Assembly: GCF_000784735.1 (NCBI RefSeq)
Contig: NZ_JSYG01000015.1
Coordinates: 62,001 to 126,000, forward strand
Direction of reading: 5' to 3'
Origin: Dickeya undicola
GTDB taxonomy: Bacteria; Pseudomonadota; Gammaproteobacteria; Enterobacterales; Enterobacteriaceae
DNA: 64,000 bases
The notes under the pieces are model-generated. The model did no database searches. It was not told the origin of the DNA and saw nothing but the letters and a program-made list of their open reading frames with translations. Shown one piece after another: positions 39,978 to 48,750 of the stretch. Each line of letters opens with the position of its first letter. The first letter of the stretch is position 1. The position numbers and the translations under genes are program-made.

Positions 39978-42481
39978 AACCATTAACGCCCAAACAGCTG
40001 TCGAGCCGTCTCAGCCGCCAGTTAAACGCCGTTTCGCAAGGCGTCGATCAGGCGATAGCCTGGGTGGATGAAACCCGGCGCAACGTTCCGCGCCTGGATA
40101 TGGAAGCCGATCGGCTTGTCGTTAAGTTGCGGCGATGCCGCAACAAGGCCCGAGGGCTGTCTGATTCGTCACTTAAAGAGATCGCCATGGGCATGTTCGG
40201 GTTGGCTCAGGGGGGTAAAACCTATCTGCTGACCTCGCTGGCCGGTGGCGAGAACGGGCGCATTGAAACCTCCGTCGGCGGCGTCACGCTGGATTATCAG
40301 AAAAACATCAATCCAGACAACCAACAGCCTGCGTTTGTCACCCGCTTTACCCGGCAGGCTGAAGGCAAAAACACCCCCAATCCGGTACAGGTCCAGTTGC
40401 TCAACGAAGCCGACATCGCCCGAATTATGGCCTACGCCTTCGTACTGGAAAACAGCCAGACCCCCGTGCCTGAGCTTGATGAGCAACATATCGCCGAGCA
40501 CCTGAAAACCCTGACATTGCACCGTCAGCAAGAGGCGGTGCCGGGGCTGGACGGCGATGCCGTGGTCGCGCTGTGGGATTATCTGGTTCGCCATGACGCC
40601 CGGCGTCAAAAGCCGCTGGAGCGTAAATTCTGGCCGCTGGCAGTAGAACTGGCACCGCATCTCAGCATCGACGACCGCGCCAGCCTGTTCTCCATTCTGT
40701 GGGGCGAGCAATCGGAGTACACCGCGCTCTACCGTCATTTTGCCCACACGCTGGAGCAATTGTCCGGTGCCCACAAGATACTGGCACCGATCAGCCTGCT
40801 GGTGGATGAGTCGCTGCAACCTGACAGCGGTATTTTCAACGCCAACCTGTTTGATCGGCTCAATAGCCCTTCCGATCTCAGTACCCAGGTGCGCCCCATC
40901 GTTAACGGCCGCGCGGCCAGGAATGTGGAACTGTCACTGGCGGAACTGCTCATGCTGGCAGCCGAAGTGCAAATTCCGTTGTTGTCACCACCGAAAGAAA
41001 CCTTGTTCGAACAGGTAGACCTGCTTGATTTTCCGGGTTTCAGCCTACAGGACGAGCCGGAATTCGAACCCGATGAGGACAACAACCCGGAGCGGCTGTT
41101 GCGCCTCAAACCTCACCCACTATCCCGTGCCTTGATGCGTGCCAAACGCGCCTATCTGCTGGAACGTTATACCGACGATCAGGAAATGAACCTGCTGATG
41201 GTCTGTACCGCCGCCGCCTGCAAAGCGGACGTGCGCCACGTTGGCCGGGCGCTGGATTTCTGGGTGCGTCACACCCAGGGTGAAAACCCGCAGGTCCGTA
41301 GCCGCCGTAAACCTGGCCTGATCTGGGCGGTGACTCGTCATGACCGCCGTTTCACCCACGGCTACAACAACGATGAAGCGGTGCAGCGTTATGTGGGTAA
41401 CCCCGGCGATGCCTGGGGCACCATGTTGGCGATGGACAAACGCGGCATCAACCGGATGGCAGCCTGGCTGGACGCCGAAGTCCGCCGTGAAGTCAAACTG
41501 GGGCGTATCAACGAACAGCTCAGCGAATTACAGCGCGAGCTGTCTGATAACCTGCTCGGCAGTTGGTATCAACCGGCCGGGGCGGATGACCCTGCGCACA
41601 AACAGCATATCGCCGAGTCGATGCTTAAGGCATTGCAAACCCGAACCGGCGTGCATGGCGAACTACTGGAGCGGTTATTGCCTTCCCGCGATGAATTACG
41701 TCGGCTGTATCTGCAACAACAGGAGCAGACGCAACGCAACTTCGCCTCCTACCAGGAAACGCAGGATACCGTGGTGCCGCTGGCCAGCTACGAACCCTTT
41801 GGTGTCGGGATGGATATCGACCTGTTCAGCGACGACGCGACGCCGGGCGAAGAAAACGAAGCGGTCGTCGCCCCGGTGCCAACCGAAGAAGAGCAAACTG
41901 AAAACCACAGCTATGAGTCGGAATTCGCTCGTCATCTGTACCGGTATTGGATCAACCATCTGCGTAACCTGCCGGAAAACATCGCCATCATTGAATTGCT
42001 GGGGATTAACCGCCCTACCATCGAAATGCTGGTGGAAGAGCTGATTACCGCCAGCGTGCGGCTCAAGCTTGATGATGAATTGCAAACCATGTTGGTGGAT
42101 TCCGGGCAACTGGGTATTAACCGGGAAAGCAAGGCCGACCGTCAGGTATCGCGTGCGCTCAATGTCCTTGGCGATTTCGTTGCCTGGCTGGGCTTCCAGC
42201 AGGTGCCCGAGGCAGACAGACCAGACAGCCGCGTCAACAAAGGCAACAAGATCTTTGCCAAACCGGAAAAACAGACGGCTAACTTCGGCACCGCTCGCCG
42301 GTTAACCAAACTGTCGGTGACGCCAGTCAACAATACCGCCTATTACATTTATGACTGGCTTATCGGCCTGAATGAAATGATTATTCAAAATGCTGGCTAT
42401 GCGGCCGGACGTGATATCAAACCCAAACAGCGTGAACGTTTGGGGGCGATTCTGAGTCTGATCAAACCCACCGAAGGCTGA
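39974..42481 (+). CDS. srfC: SrfC, large P-loop GTPase-like protein
   Basis: The 835-residue protein fits the SrfC family. A Walker A/G1 motif GLAQGGKT lies at residues 76-83. A DxxG G3 motif DFPG is found in LLDFPGFSL near residue 354, and a TRHD string near 455 could be the base-recognition loop. Large helical regions follow, so it resembles dynamin-like or other TRAFAC GTPases. An acidic segment (DDATPGEENEAVVAP) lies near 620-635. It is labelled a virulence effector in enterobacteria, but no secretion signal is evident. A perfect terminator follows. Confidence 0.82.
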   Translation: MKPLTPKQLSSRLSRQLNAVSQGVDQAIAWVDETRRNVPRLDMEADRLVVKLRRCRNKARGLSDSSLKEIAMGMFGLAQGGKTYLLTSLAGGENGRIETSVGGVTLDYQKNINPDNQQPAFVTRFTRQAEGKNTPNPVQVQLLNEADIARIMAYAFVLENSQTPVPELDEQHIAEHLKTLTLHRQQEAVPGLDGDAVVALWDYLVRHDARRQKPLERKFWPLAVELAPHLSIDDRASLFSILWGEQSEYTALYRHFAHTLEQLSGAHKILAPISLLVDESLQPDSGIFNANLFDRLNSPSDLSTQVRPIVNGRAARNVELSLAELLMLAAEVQIPLLSPPKETLFEQVDLLDFPGFSLQDEPEFEPDEDNNPERLLRLKPHPLSRALMRAKRAYLLERYTDDQEMNLLMVCTAAACKADVRHVGRALDFWVRHTQGENPQVRSRRKPGLIWAVTRHDRRFTHGYNNDEAVQRYVGNPGDAWGTMLAMDKRGINRMAAWLDAEVRREVKLGRINEQLSELQRELSDNLLGSWYQPAGADDPAHKQHIAESMLKALQTRTGVHGELLERLLPSRDELRRLYLQQQEQTQRNFASYQETQDTVVPLASYEPFGVGMDIDLFSDDATPGEENEAVVAPVPTEEEQTENHSYESEFARHLYRYWINHLRNLPENIAIIELLGINRPTIEMLVEELITASVRLKLDDELQTMLVDSGQLGINRESKADRQVSRALNVLGDFVAWLGFQQVPEADRPDSRVNKGNKIFAKPEKQTANFGTARRLTKLSVTPVNNTAYYIYDWLIGLNEMIIQNAGYAAGRDIKPKQRERLGAILSLIKPTEG

Positions 42482-42488
42482 CTCCTAC

Positions 42489-42512
42489 GGCGGAGCGCAC
42501 GCTCCGCCTTTT
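42489..42512 (+). terminator. Terminator of srfABC
   Basis: A perfect 8-bp stem GGCGGAGC/GCTCCGCC with loop GCAC is followed by TTTT, eight bases past the srfC stop. Confidence 0.9.
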
Positions 42513-43023
42513 CAGCATAAAAGTTTACACAATCAAACGATTATGCTGTTTTTATTATATCGCACTTCGATAAAATCACGTTATAAATCAGGCTGGTCTT
42601 GCAAAAATGCCGCTCTCACGTCATAGTTTTATCCGGGGTATGCACTGCTGTACCAAATGTGTAACGAATGCTTTTATTGCCATGTTTTTTCTTTAATTCG
42701 CCCGGTTTAAAACAACACTGTTGTCGCTAAAAAAAGGAACACAGGCTACCCCGTTCTTTTTTCCACCATCATAACGACCACGCTGTTATTCCTGGTAAGG
42801 AATAACGGAGCGGCCCTTCTTCCAGGGATATCGGGTTATCGCTATTTATTGGTGCGCGCTGAAACGCACTGACACCCGTATTGATATACCAGACTGCGGT
42901 GATGTCGCCTGGTCGGCAATCCCGTCAGAAAACCATTGATATTCCCGTTCCACGACGCCTGATACCCGACTCAGACGCGCGGTTTTCTCTCAGCTGTTCA
43001 CGACATGGCACAGGTAACGCATC
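42513..43023. promoter_or_regulatory. Long promoter region of the oxidoreductase cluster, with a palindrome
   Basis: This 511-bp gap contains no supported ORF. A perfect inverted repeat GTTATTCC-TGGTAA-GGAATAAC lies at 42785-42806 and may be an operator. A weaker AAAAAAGGAAC/GTTCTTTTTT pairing lies around 42730-42760. Confidence 0.5.
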
Positions 43024-43482
43024 ATGAGTAACAGTAGTGAACCCGACACCGTCTTTGACGATTTTATGATCTTATCCGCCCTGCTTACCGGTTTCAGTCA
43101 GTTTGAACTGACCGGAACCGGGCTGGCCCGCGACTACTTTACCTGGCTGCAACATAACGCCGCCGGTCCGTTCAAGCACCTGCTAGACGACTTTGCGGCG
43201 CAACCACACGATGACGCATTACGACTCAGTTGGCTGGAAGCCACGGTGCTGACATCACTGACGCTCGGCCCCGTCGCCCGCAGCGTGCTGCGTCTGTGGT
43301 ACACCGGTCAGTGGGTTCCCATCACCCCGGAACCCGATGCTGCCGCCTATTTCCTCAGCGATGCTGCCTGGCGCGAGGCGTTGATCTGGCAGGCTATCCA
43401 TGCGCATCCACAGGCACTCCGCCAGCAGGAATTCGGTGCCTGGGCCGAGCCACCCAGTGCCGAATGGAGAACGCGCGGATGA
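43024..43482 (+). CDS. Small subunit of a GMC sugar/polyol dehydrogenase (FAD-SLDH family)
   Basis: The 152-residue protein resembles the small subunits paired with GMC flavoproteins such as fructose or sorbitol dehydrogenase: FDDFMILSALLTGFSQF near residues 11-27, a middle region with LTLGPVARSVLRLWYTGQW near 86-104, and a late AYFLSDAAWREALIW. No twin-arginine signal is visible, unlike many family members. Its TGA stop overlaps the ATG of the large subunit (ATGA), indicating coupled translation and complex formation. The substrate is unknown. Confidence 0.75.
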   Translation: MSNSSEPDTVFDDFMILSALLTGFSQFELTGTGLARDYFTWLQHNAAGPFKHLLDDFAAQPHDDALRLSWLEATVLTSLTLGPVARSVLRLWYTGQWVPITPEPDAAAYFLSDAAWREALIWQAIHAHPQALRQQEFGAWAEPPSAEWRTRG

Positions 43483-45317
43483 ATGTCATCACGCCTCATC
43501 AGGCCGAGCAAACCGATTACGACGTGGTGATTGTTGGTGGTGGCATTGCCGGTTCACTGATGGCCAAAACCCTGACCCGTGGAGGAAAACGCTGCCTGAT
43601 ACTGGAGGCGGGCAACGGCGATAATCTGCATTACACCGGCTACCGGCAAACGCTACAGCATTATCGACAACACCCGGATAAAAGCCACCGGGTATCCGGG
43701 CGGCGTAACGTCAATGCGCCGACGCCGCACGATACCGCCCTACAGCCCCTGATACCTGACGGGTATGACGACCGTGGCTACCTGGTGCAACGCGGCCCAT
43801 TGCCATTCAGCTCCACCTATTGTCGCCAACTCGGCGGCACCTCGTTACAGTGGCTCGGCAGCGCCATGCGTATGTTGCCTGAAGATTTCGAATTACAAAG
43901 CCGCTACGGCATTGGGCTGGACTGGCCGGTGCACTATAACGATCTTGAACCCTGGTATCGGGCGGCAGAATACGAACTGGGCGTCTCGGCCAATGTCGAG
44001 GAGCAGGCTTATCTGGGGATTCGATTTCCGCCGGATTATGTGTATCCGATGCACGGTCTACCCCCGACCTGGGGCGATCGGCAACTGGCGCGCCGCCTCA
44101 ACGGCATGACGGTCATGGAAGACGGGCAAGCTACACCACTGGCCCTACGCAGCACGCCATCCGCGCGCAACGGTGTGCCGCATCCCGCTTATGACCACGG
44201 CCACGGCTACCATCCTCACGGTGCGGCGGGTAACCCGCACCTCGGCCTGCGTTGCTCCGGCCATAGCTACTGCACGCCGCTCTGCCCAACGCAGGCACGC
44301 TACAATGCACTAAAAACCCTGGAAGACGCCGACCCCGCCTTGCTGGATGTCGTCACCTGTAGCGTGGCACACAAGTTACTCATCGACCCCTCGACCGATG
44401 CCATCACCGGCGTTCAGTTTCGCCATTATGTGCATCAGGAAACGGCATTGCATCACCTGCATACCGTCAGCGCCAAACGCTATGTGCTGGCTGGCAATGC
44501 CATTGCCAATGCCGTGCTGTTGCTGGCGTCCGACGCCTGCAACGGTAATGATTTGGTAGGACGTCATCTGATGGATCACCCGGTGCTACCGGTCTGGGGC
44601 CGGGCAGACGCGCCGTTGTGGCCGATGCGCGGGCCGCTAACCACCTCGGGGATCGAAGCCATGCGGTCCGGCCCAGCCCGCGCCCATCGGGCGGCCTATC
44701 GCATCGAGCTGAGTAACGACGGCTGGCGCTGGCCGGTCAACGCCTTATACCATGATGTCGAACAGTTGCTGGCGGAGCCGTTGTGCGGTCCCCGCTTACG
44801 CCGTCAAATGCGTGAACGACTGTCACGGCAATTCAGCGCACGCTGCCTGGTGGAACAGTTGCCGGAATACAATAACCGGGTGACCATTCATCCTGACTAC
44901 CGCGATGCACTGGGTAATTACCGTCCGGTCATCCACTATGACCTGTCGCCGTACACCCGCACGGGCATCGCCCGCGTCAGCACCGCTATGCGGCAGATAT
45001 GTCGCTATATCGGTATTCGCGATCACAGCCATTACTCATCCGCCGACCCTGGCTACTTCACCTGCCAGGGGCAACCGCTGGCATTTACCGGTGCCGGACA
45101 TATCGCTGGCACCCACTGTATGGGTAGCTCACCTCACCATTCGGTGGTTGATCGTCAGCAACGTAGCTGGATTCATAAGAATCTCTATCTGGTGGGGGCC
45201 GGGAACATGGTGAGCATGGGCACCGCACCGCCGACCCTGACGCTGGCGGCGCTGACACTATGGGCCGCAGACACAATTCTTTCCGAACTGGACAGAATGT
45301 GTGCCAGTACACGTTAA
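43479..45317 (+). CDS. GMC-family FAD oxidoreductase
   Basis: The 612-residue flavoprotein has an N-terminal FAD-binding motif DVVIVGGGIAGSLMAK (about 17-32) and LILEAGNGDN. It has a PLPFSSTYCRQLGGTSLQWLG region, and C-terminal GMC signatures AGTHCMGSS and AGNMVSMGTAPPTLTLAAL that hold the catalytic histidine region. It oxidises an alcohol or sugar, passing electrons to an unknown acceptor; no cytochrome subunit gene is adjacent. The start at 43479 overlaps the small subunit; a longer upstream frame is the shadow of that gene. Confidence 0.88.
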   Translation: MNVITPHQAEQTDYDVVIVGGGIAGSLMAKTLTRGGKRCLILEAGNGDNLHYTGYRQTLQHYRQHPDKSHRVSGRRNVNAPTPHDTALQPLIPDGYDDRGYLVQRGPLPFSSTYCRQLGGTSLQWLGSAMRMLPEDFELQSRYGIGLDWPVHYNDLEPWYRAAEYELGVSANVEEQAYLGIRFPPDYVYPMHGLPPTWGDRQLARRLNGMTVMEDGQATPLALRSTPSARNGVPHPAYDHGHGYHPHGAAGNPHLGLRCSGHSYCTPLCPTQARYNALKTLEDADPALLDVVTCSVAHKLLIDPSTDAITGVQFRHYVHQETALHHLHTVSAKRYVLAGNAIANAVLLLASDACNGNDLVGRHLMDHPVLPVWGRADAPLWPMRGPLTTSGIEAMRSGPARAHRAAYRIELSNDGWRWPVNALYHDVEQLLAEPLCGPRLRRQMRERLSRQFSARCLVEQLPEYNNRVTIHPDYRDALGNYRPVIHYDLSPYTRTGIARVSTAMRQICRYIGIRDHSHYSSADPGYFTCQGQPLAFTGAGHIAGTHCMGSSPHHSVVDRQQRSWIHKNLYLVGAGNMVSMGTAPPTLTLAALTLWAADTILSELDRMCASTR

Positions 45318-45431
45318 ACGCGAAAAAAGCGCTACAAAAGATGATGATATTCGGGTTTCATGCTACGAATAAATAGATAAGACTAACTACACACTTCGTC
45401 ACTGCCGCAACTGACTAAGACGGAAAACATC

Positions 45432-46988
45432 ATGAACTTAAATGAACACGCCGCACACCAAGATGTAGACACGACCTTCAGGGAAAAAGGCTATGTCAAA
45501 TTAACCAGCCATAAGGATCTGGCGCACGAGTTAGACGATATCCGTGATTTGTTGCAAAAAGCGATGGTGCTGGAACACGCCGTTATTCCTCCTTACCTGA
45601 CCATGCTTTATACGATGGACGAGGACATCGATCCCCGCGTCCCCGAGGTGATCCATTCCGTCGTGATTGAAGAAATGCTGCATTTCGTGATGGTTGGCAA
45701 CCTGCTGAATGCAGTGGGCGGCACACCGAATACCAGTGGCCCCGACTTTTTACTCGATTACCCGGCTACGTTACCGTTTGGTATCGAAGATCTGGAAATT
45801 CAACTGCACCCATTTTCTCAGCACGCCATCCATCAGGCGATGCAAATCGAACACCCGAAATATGTGCGCCCTGAAGTGGTCGCCAGCCATGTTTGCAGTG
45901 ACATGTCGATCGGTGAGTATTACGTTTATATCGAATCGCGCCTGCGGGCAGCGGTAGAGTCTTTCGGCGAAAAAGCCGTGTTCTGCGGCGACCCCACGCG
46001 CCAGATTGAGCCTGAGCAGTTCTGCCACGGCTCCTACGGTACAGTCATTCCGGTGACCGGCCTGGACAGCGCGGTCGCCAGCCTGCGTCAGATTTGCGAT
46101 CAGGGCGAAGGGTCACCGCACAATATCTGGCAGGGTGAAGAGAATGACATCCCGCACTATTACCGCTTCAACGAAATCTACTGTGAGCGCATGTACGCCC
46201 ACGGCGATACCATCGCCAGCGGCCCGACCGGTGAACCCTTGACGATTGAATGGGACAAAGCGGTCAGAACGCACAGCGCGGCTAAAGTCAGCGACTATCC
46301 GGAAGGCGAGTTGCACAAGGCGATTGTGCGTTTCAACCGTCGCTACAGCGAGCTGCTGGAAAACTTGCAACTGGCACTGTCCGGTCGACCGTTAAAACTC
46401 ACCCCGGCGGTGATGGCGATGGGCTCGCTGCGTGAAGATTTCCGGGCGATTGTCTCCCACCCGTTCCCCGGCGACAACGCCTACCACGCTGCGCCGACGT
46501 TCGAATATACCCCGCCGCCGCCGCCACGCTTCCAGGCCAAAAGTCAGGCGGTAACCTTCTCCAACAATCAGGCTACGCTGGAGAAACTGAGTCAGGCCTA
46601 TGCCGATGGCGACCTGCCGATGGCACTAGCCTGCCTGAGCGAACAGCTGGTATGGGACATGACCGGCCCGGTGGACGTGCCTTATACCGGCGTGTTCTAC
46701 GGCCACGAAGGCTTCTCCCGTTTCTGGTCGCTGATGAGCCAAACGGTAGAGTTCAGTAGCGAAGTGGTGGAAAAAGTCTTCTTCAGCGACAATCAGGCGA
46801 TGGCTTACGGCAGTCAGCAGGGGATCACCAAATCAACCCGCGTGCCTTACAGCTACGACTGGGCGATACGCTATGAATTCACCGATGACCATCGTATCCG
46901 ACTGATGCGCAACTACTTCAACCCGATGCGTATTCAAGCCGCGCTGGCCGCGACGCCGCCAAAACCACGATCGTTCATCAATAAGTAA
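45432..46988 (+). CDS. VioB-type ferritin-like protein fused to a SnoaL/NTF2 domain
   Basis: The 518-residue protein has an N-terminal ferritin-like domain of the VioB/RebD-associated type (about residues 25-340). Metal-ligand candidates are Glu48 in VLEHA and the EExxH motif VIEEMLHF (Glu80, Glu81, His84). A proline-rich linker (PPPPPR, about 355-362) leads to a C-terminal SnoaL/NTF2-like domain (about 380-500, LAYADGD-like start and YFNPMRI end). The family includes enzymes that couple oxidised amino-acid-derived imines. It follows the GMC flavoprotein by 114 bp, so a flavoenzyme/ferritin-like partnership is likely. Product unknown. Confidence 0.78.
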   Translation: MNLNEHAAHQDVDTTFREKGYVKLTSHKDLAHELDDIRDLLQKAMVLEHAVIPPYLTMLYTMDEDIDPRVPEVIHSVVIEEMLHFVMVGNLLNAVGGTPNTSGPDFLLDYPATLPFGIEDLEIQLHPFSQHAIHQAMQIEHPKYVRPEVVASHVCSDMSIGEYYVYIESRLRAAVESFGEKAVFCGDPTRQIEPEQFCHGSYGTVIPVTGLDSAVASLRQICDQGEGSPHNIWQGEENDIPHYYRFNEIYCERMYAHGDTIASGPTGEPLTIEWDKAVRTHSAAKVSDYPEGELHKAIVRFNRRYSELLENLQLALSGRPLKLTPAVMAMGSLREDFRAIVSHPFPGDNAYHAAPTFEYTPPPPPRFQAKSQAVTFSNNQATLEKLSQAYADGDLPMALACLSEQLVWDMTGPVDVPYTGVFYGHEGFSRFWSLMSQTVEFSSEVVEKVFFSDNQAMAYGSQQGITKSTRVPYSYDWAIRYEFTDDHRIRLMRNYFNPMRIQAALAATPPKPRSFINK

Positions 46989-47004
46989 CGAGACTGAATT
47001 TTCA

Positions 47005-47012
47005 CCCTTCCC
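47005..47012 (-). other. KOPS-like octamer
   Basis: The plus strand reads CCCTTCCC, so the minus strand carries GGGAAGGG. It lies right of dif and points leftward toward it, the polarity expected on this side. Confidence 0.45.
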
Positions 47013-47040
47013 GCACCGCCTATCAGGCGGTGCTTTTTTT
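47013..47040 (+). terminator. Rho-independent terminator
   Basis: A perfect 8-bp stem GCACCGCC/GGCGGTGC with loop TATCA is followed by seven T residues. It ends the ferritin-like gene and faces the convergent phosphatase gene. Confidence 0.93.
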
Positions 47041-47048
47041 GGGCCGCG

Positions 47049-47813
47049 TCACAGGCTAAAAAACGGTTCCACTATCTGTTGCACGTCGGGGATAGCCGTC
47101 GCTACATGCATCCCACCGGCGTCATAACTTCCCCGATATTTCACCACCAGCCCGGCTTCCGTGCAGATAACCACCCCAGCAGCGATGTCCCAAATGCTGG
47201 TATTTTTCTCCACATAACCGTCGGTAAAACCCAGCGCAGCAAACCCCAGCCCGACCGTAGCACAGCGATAGCGCGCCACCGCCCAGCCTTCGTCGCGCAG
47301 GTAGCCATCCAACATTGCCACTTCCGCCGCCGCCCATTTATTGCTTTCTCCCAGTGCCACCAGCCGAACTTCGCTGAACGGCACCTGACGGCGATACGGC
47401 ATCCCGTTACGCCATACGCCACAACCGATCGCCGCTGACAGTGTCAGGTTCAACATCGGCAATGCGATGGTGCCGACCATCGCCAGCCCATTTTCGACGT
47501 ATCCGATGGAAATGCCCCACAGCGGCAGACCGCGTAAAAAATTAGTGGTGCCGTCGATCGGGTCGATGGCCCAAAAGCTCTCACCAACCTCACCGCCCAT
47601 TTCCTCGCCCAGAATGGCGTCCTGCGGGAACGCCTCACGCAGGCGGTCGCGAATCAACTGCTCGACTTGCCGGTCTGCATCCGACACAAAATCATTGGCG
47701 GATTTCTGTTCCACCACCACACTGTCACGTCGGGCAAACAGCTGCCTCGCCAGCATCGCAGCTTCCTCCATGACCATGTTGGCAGTCTCAAAGCGTAACT
47801 GCAGATCAGACAT
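47049..47813 (-). CDS. Inositol monophosphatase-family enzyme
   Basis: The 254-residue protein is of the SuhB/IMPase superfamily. Metal and catalytic motifs are GEEMGGEVGESFWAIDPIDGTTNFLRG (about 68-94), with Glu and Asp ligands, and SIWDIAAGVVICTEAG (about 207-222). It hydrolyses a phosphate monoester such as inositol phosphate. It is the last gene of a six-gene minus-strand set with an ABC importer and a glycerophosphodiesterase. The start is strongly marked by AGGAGG. The true substrate depends on the transporter and cannot be read here. Confidence 0.88.
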   Translation of the reverse strand: MSDLQLRFETANMVMEEAAMLARQLFARRDSVVVEQKSANDFVSDADRQVEQLIRDRLREAFPQDAILGEEMGGEVGESFWAIDPIDGTTNFLRGLPLWGISIGYVENGLAMVGTIALPMLNLTLSAAIGCGVWRNGMPYRRQVPFSEVRLVALGESNKWAAAEVAMLDGYLRDEGWAVARYRCATVGLGFAALGFTDGYVEKNTSIWDIAAGVVICTEAGLVVKYRGSYDAGGMHVATAIPDVQQIVEPFFSL

Positions 47814-47862
47814 GACCTCCTCCTGTTATCAATTCACTTTGGTTATCAACCCACATTGGTTA

Positions 47863-48621
47863 TCACCCCAGTAAATCGGGAATATCAGACAAAATCGTCT
47901 GCGCGCCATTGTCGAGAAAACGCTGTGCCTGTGCGGCGTCATTGACGATCGCCACCGCGTATTCGATGCCGCTGTCCGCCAGGATGTGCTGGGCATCGTC
48001 ATCCAGCAAGTCCGACAGGCAGTGCAAAATCTGGCAGTTCGTTTCCTGCAACAGTGCCACTGGTCGCTTGGGCGGCACCACCACGGCAAACGCTCGTGGC
48101 ACATCCGGCATCAGCCGTGCCGCCGCCTGGATGGCGCGCACGGAAAAACTCGACAGAAACAGGCGGTCACGGTTGGCAGGCCACATCGATTTCAGCACCG
48201 TCAACGCCACCTCTGCCGTTTCTACATCGTCACCCGCCGTCGGTTTCAGCTCCAGCTGTAATCCCATATCCAGCTCCAGCACGCACGCGATCAGCTCCTG
48301 CAATGTGGGGATAGTCACCCCAGCAAATGCGTCATCAAAATGCGCGCGCGCCTCCAGCCGACGAATGTCCTCCAGCGTCAGGCCAGCGACCCAGCCACGC
48401 CCGTTGGTGGTACGGTCCACCCGGTCATCATGGATGATCACCGGCTGGCTATCCCGCGTCAGTTTGACGTCCACCTCCAGCCACTTCGCCCCCCGTTTCG
48501 CCGCCTCACGCATGGCGGCCAGCGTATTTTCCGGTGCCAGCGCCGACGCGCCACGGTGGGCGATAAGCGCGTCATTCACTACACGGTGACGACGAAGACG
48601 ATCAGTTATCGCATCAGTCAT
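47863..48621 (-). CDS. Glycerophosphodiester phosphodiesterase
   Basis: The 252-residue cytoplasmic GDPD has IAHRGASALAPENTLAA near residues 20-36 (catalytic HR and EN), EVDVKLTRDSQPVIIHDD with the second histidine near 64, and LELKP near 124. It splits glycerophosphodiesters into glycerol 3-phosphate and an alcohol. No signal peptide is present, so its substrate must be imported, presumably by the ABC system encoded just upstream in the same direction. The ribosome site AGGGA precedes the start. Confidence 0.92.
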   Translation of the reverse strand: MTDAITDRLRRHRVVNDALIAHRGASALAPENTLAAMREAAKRGAKWLEVDVKLTRDSQPVIIHDDRVDRTTNGRGWVAGLTLEDIRRLEARAHFDDAFAGVTIPTLQELIACVLELDMGLQLELKPTAGDDVETAEVALTVLKSMWPANRDRLFLSSFSVRAIQAAARLMPDVPRAFAVVVPPKRPVALLQETNCQILHCLSDLLDDDAQHILADSGIEYAVAIVNDAAQAQRFLDNGAQTILSDIPDLLG

Positions 48622-48750
48622 AATGGTTTCCCTGGTGTTTCAATACATCGGTGTTGAGTAAGAAAATATGTAGCCTTTAAAATGCGCCTGGCCTTGCCCG
48701 TAACGGATACCGGAAAGGGTTTTCGCACGTCGTAACCAGGCCGCGTGATG

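Noticed and set aside
43230-43478. N-terminal extension of the GMC oxidoreductase
   Set aside because: The extension lies wholly within the small-subunit gene in another frame, shows no family similarity, and the ATG at 43479 makes a standard ATGA overlap.
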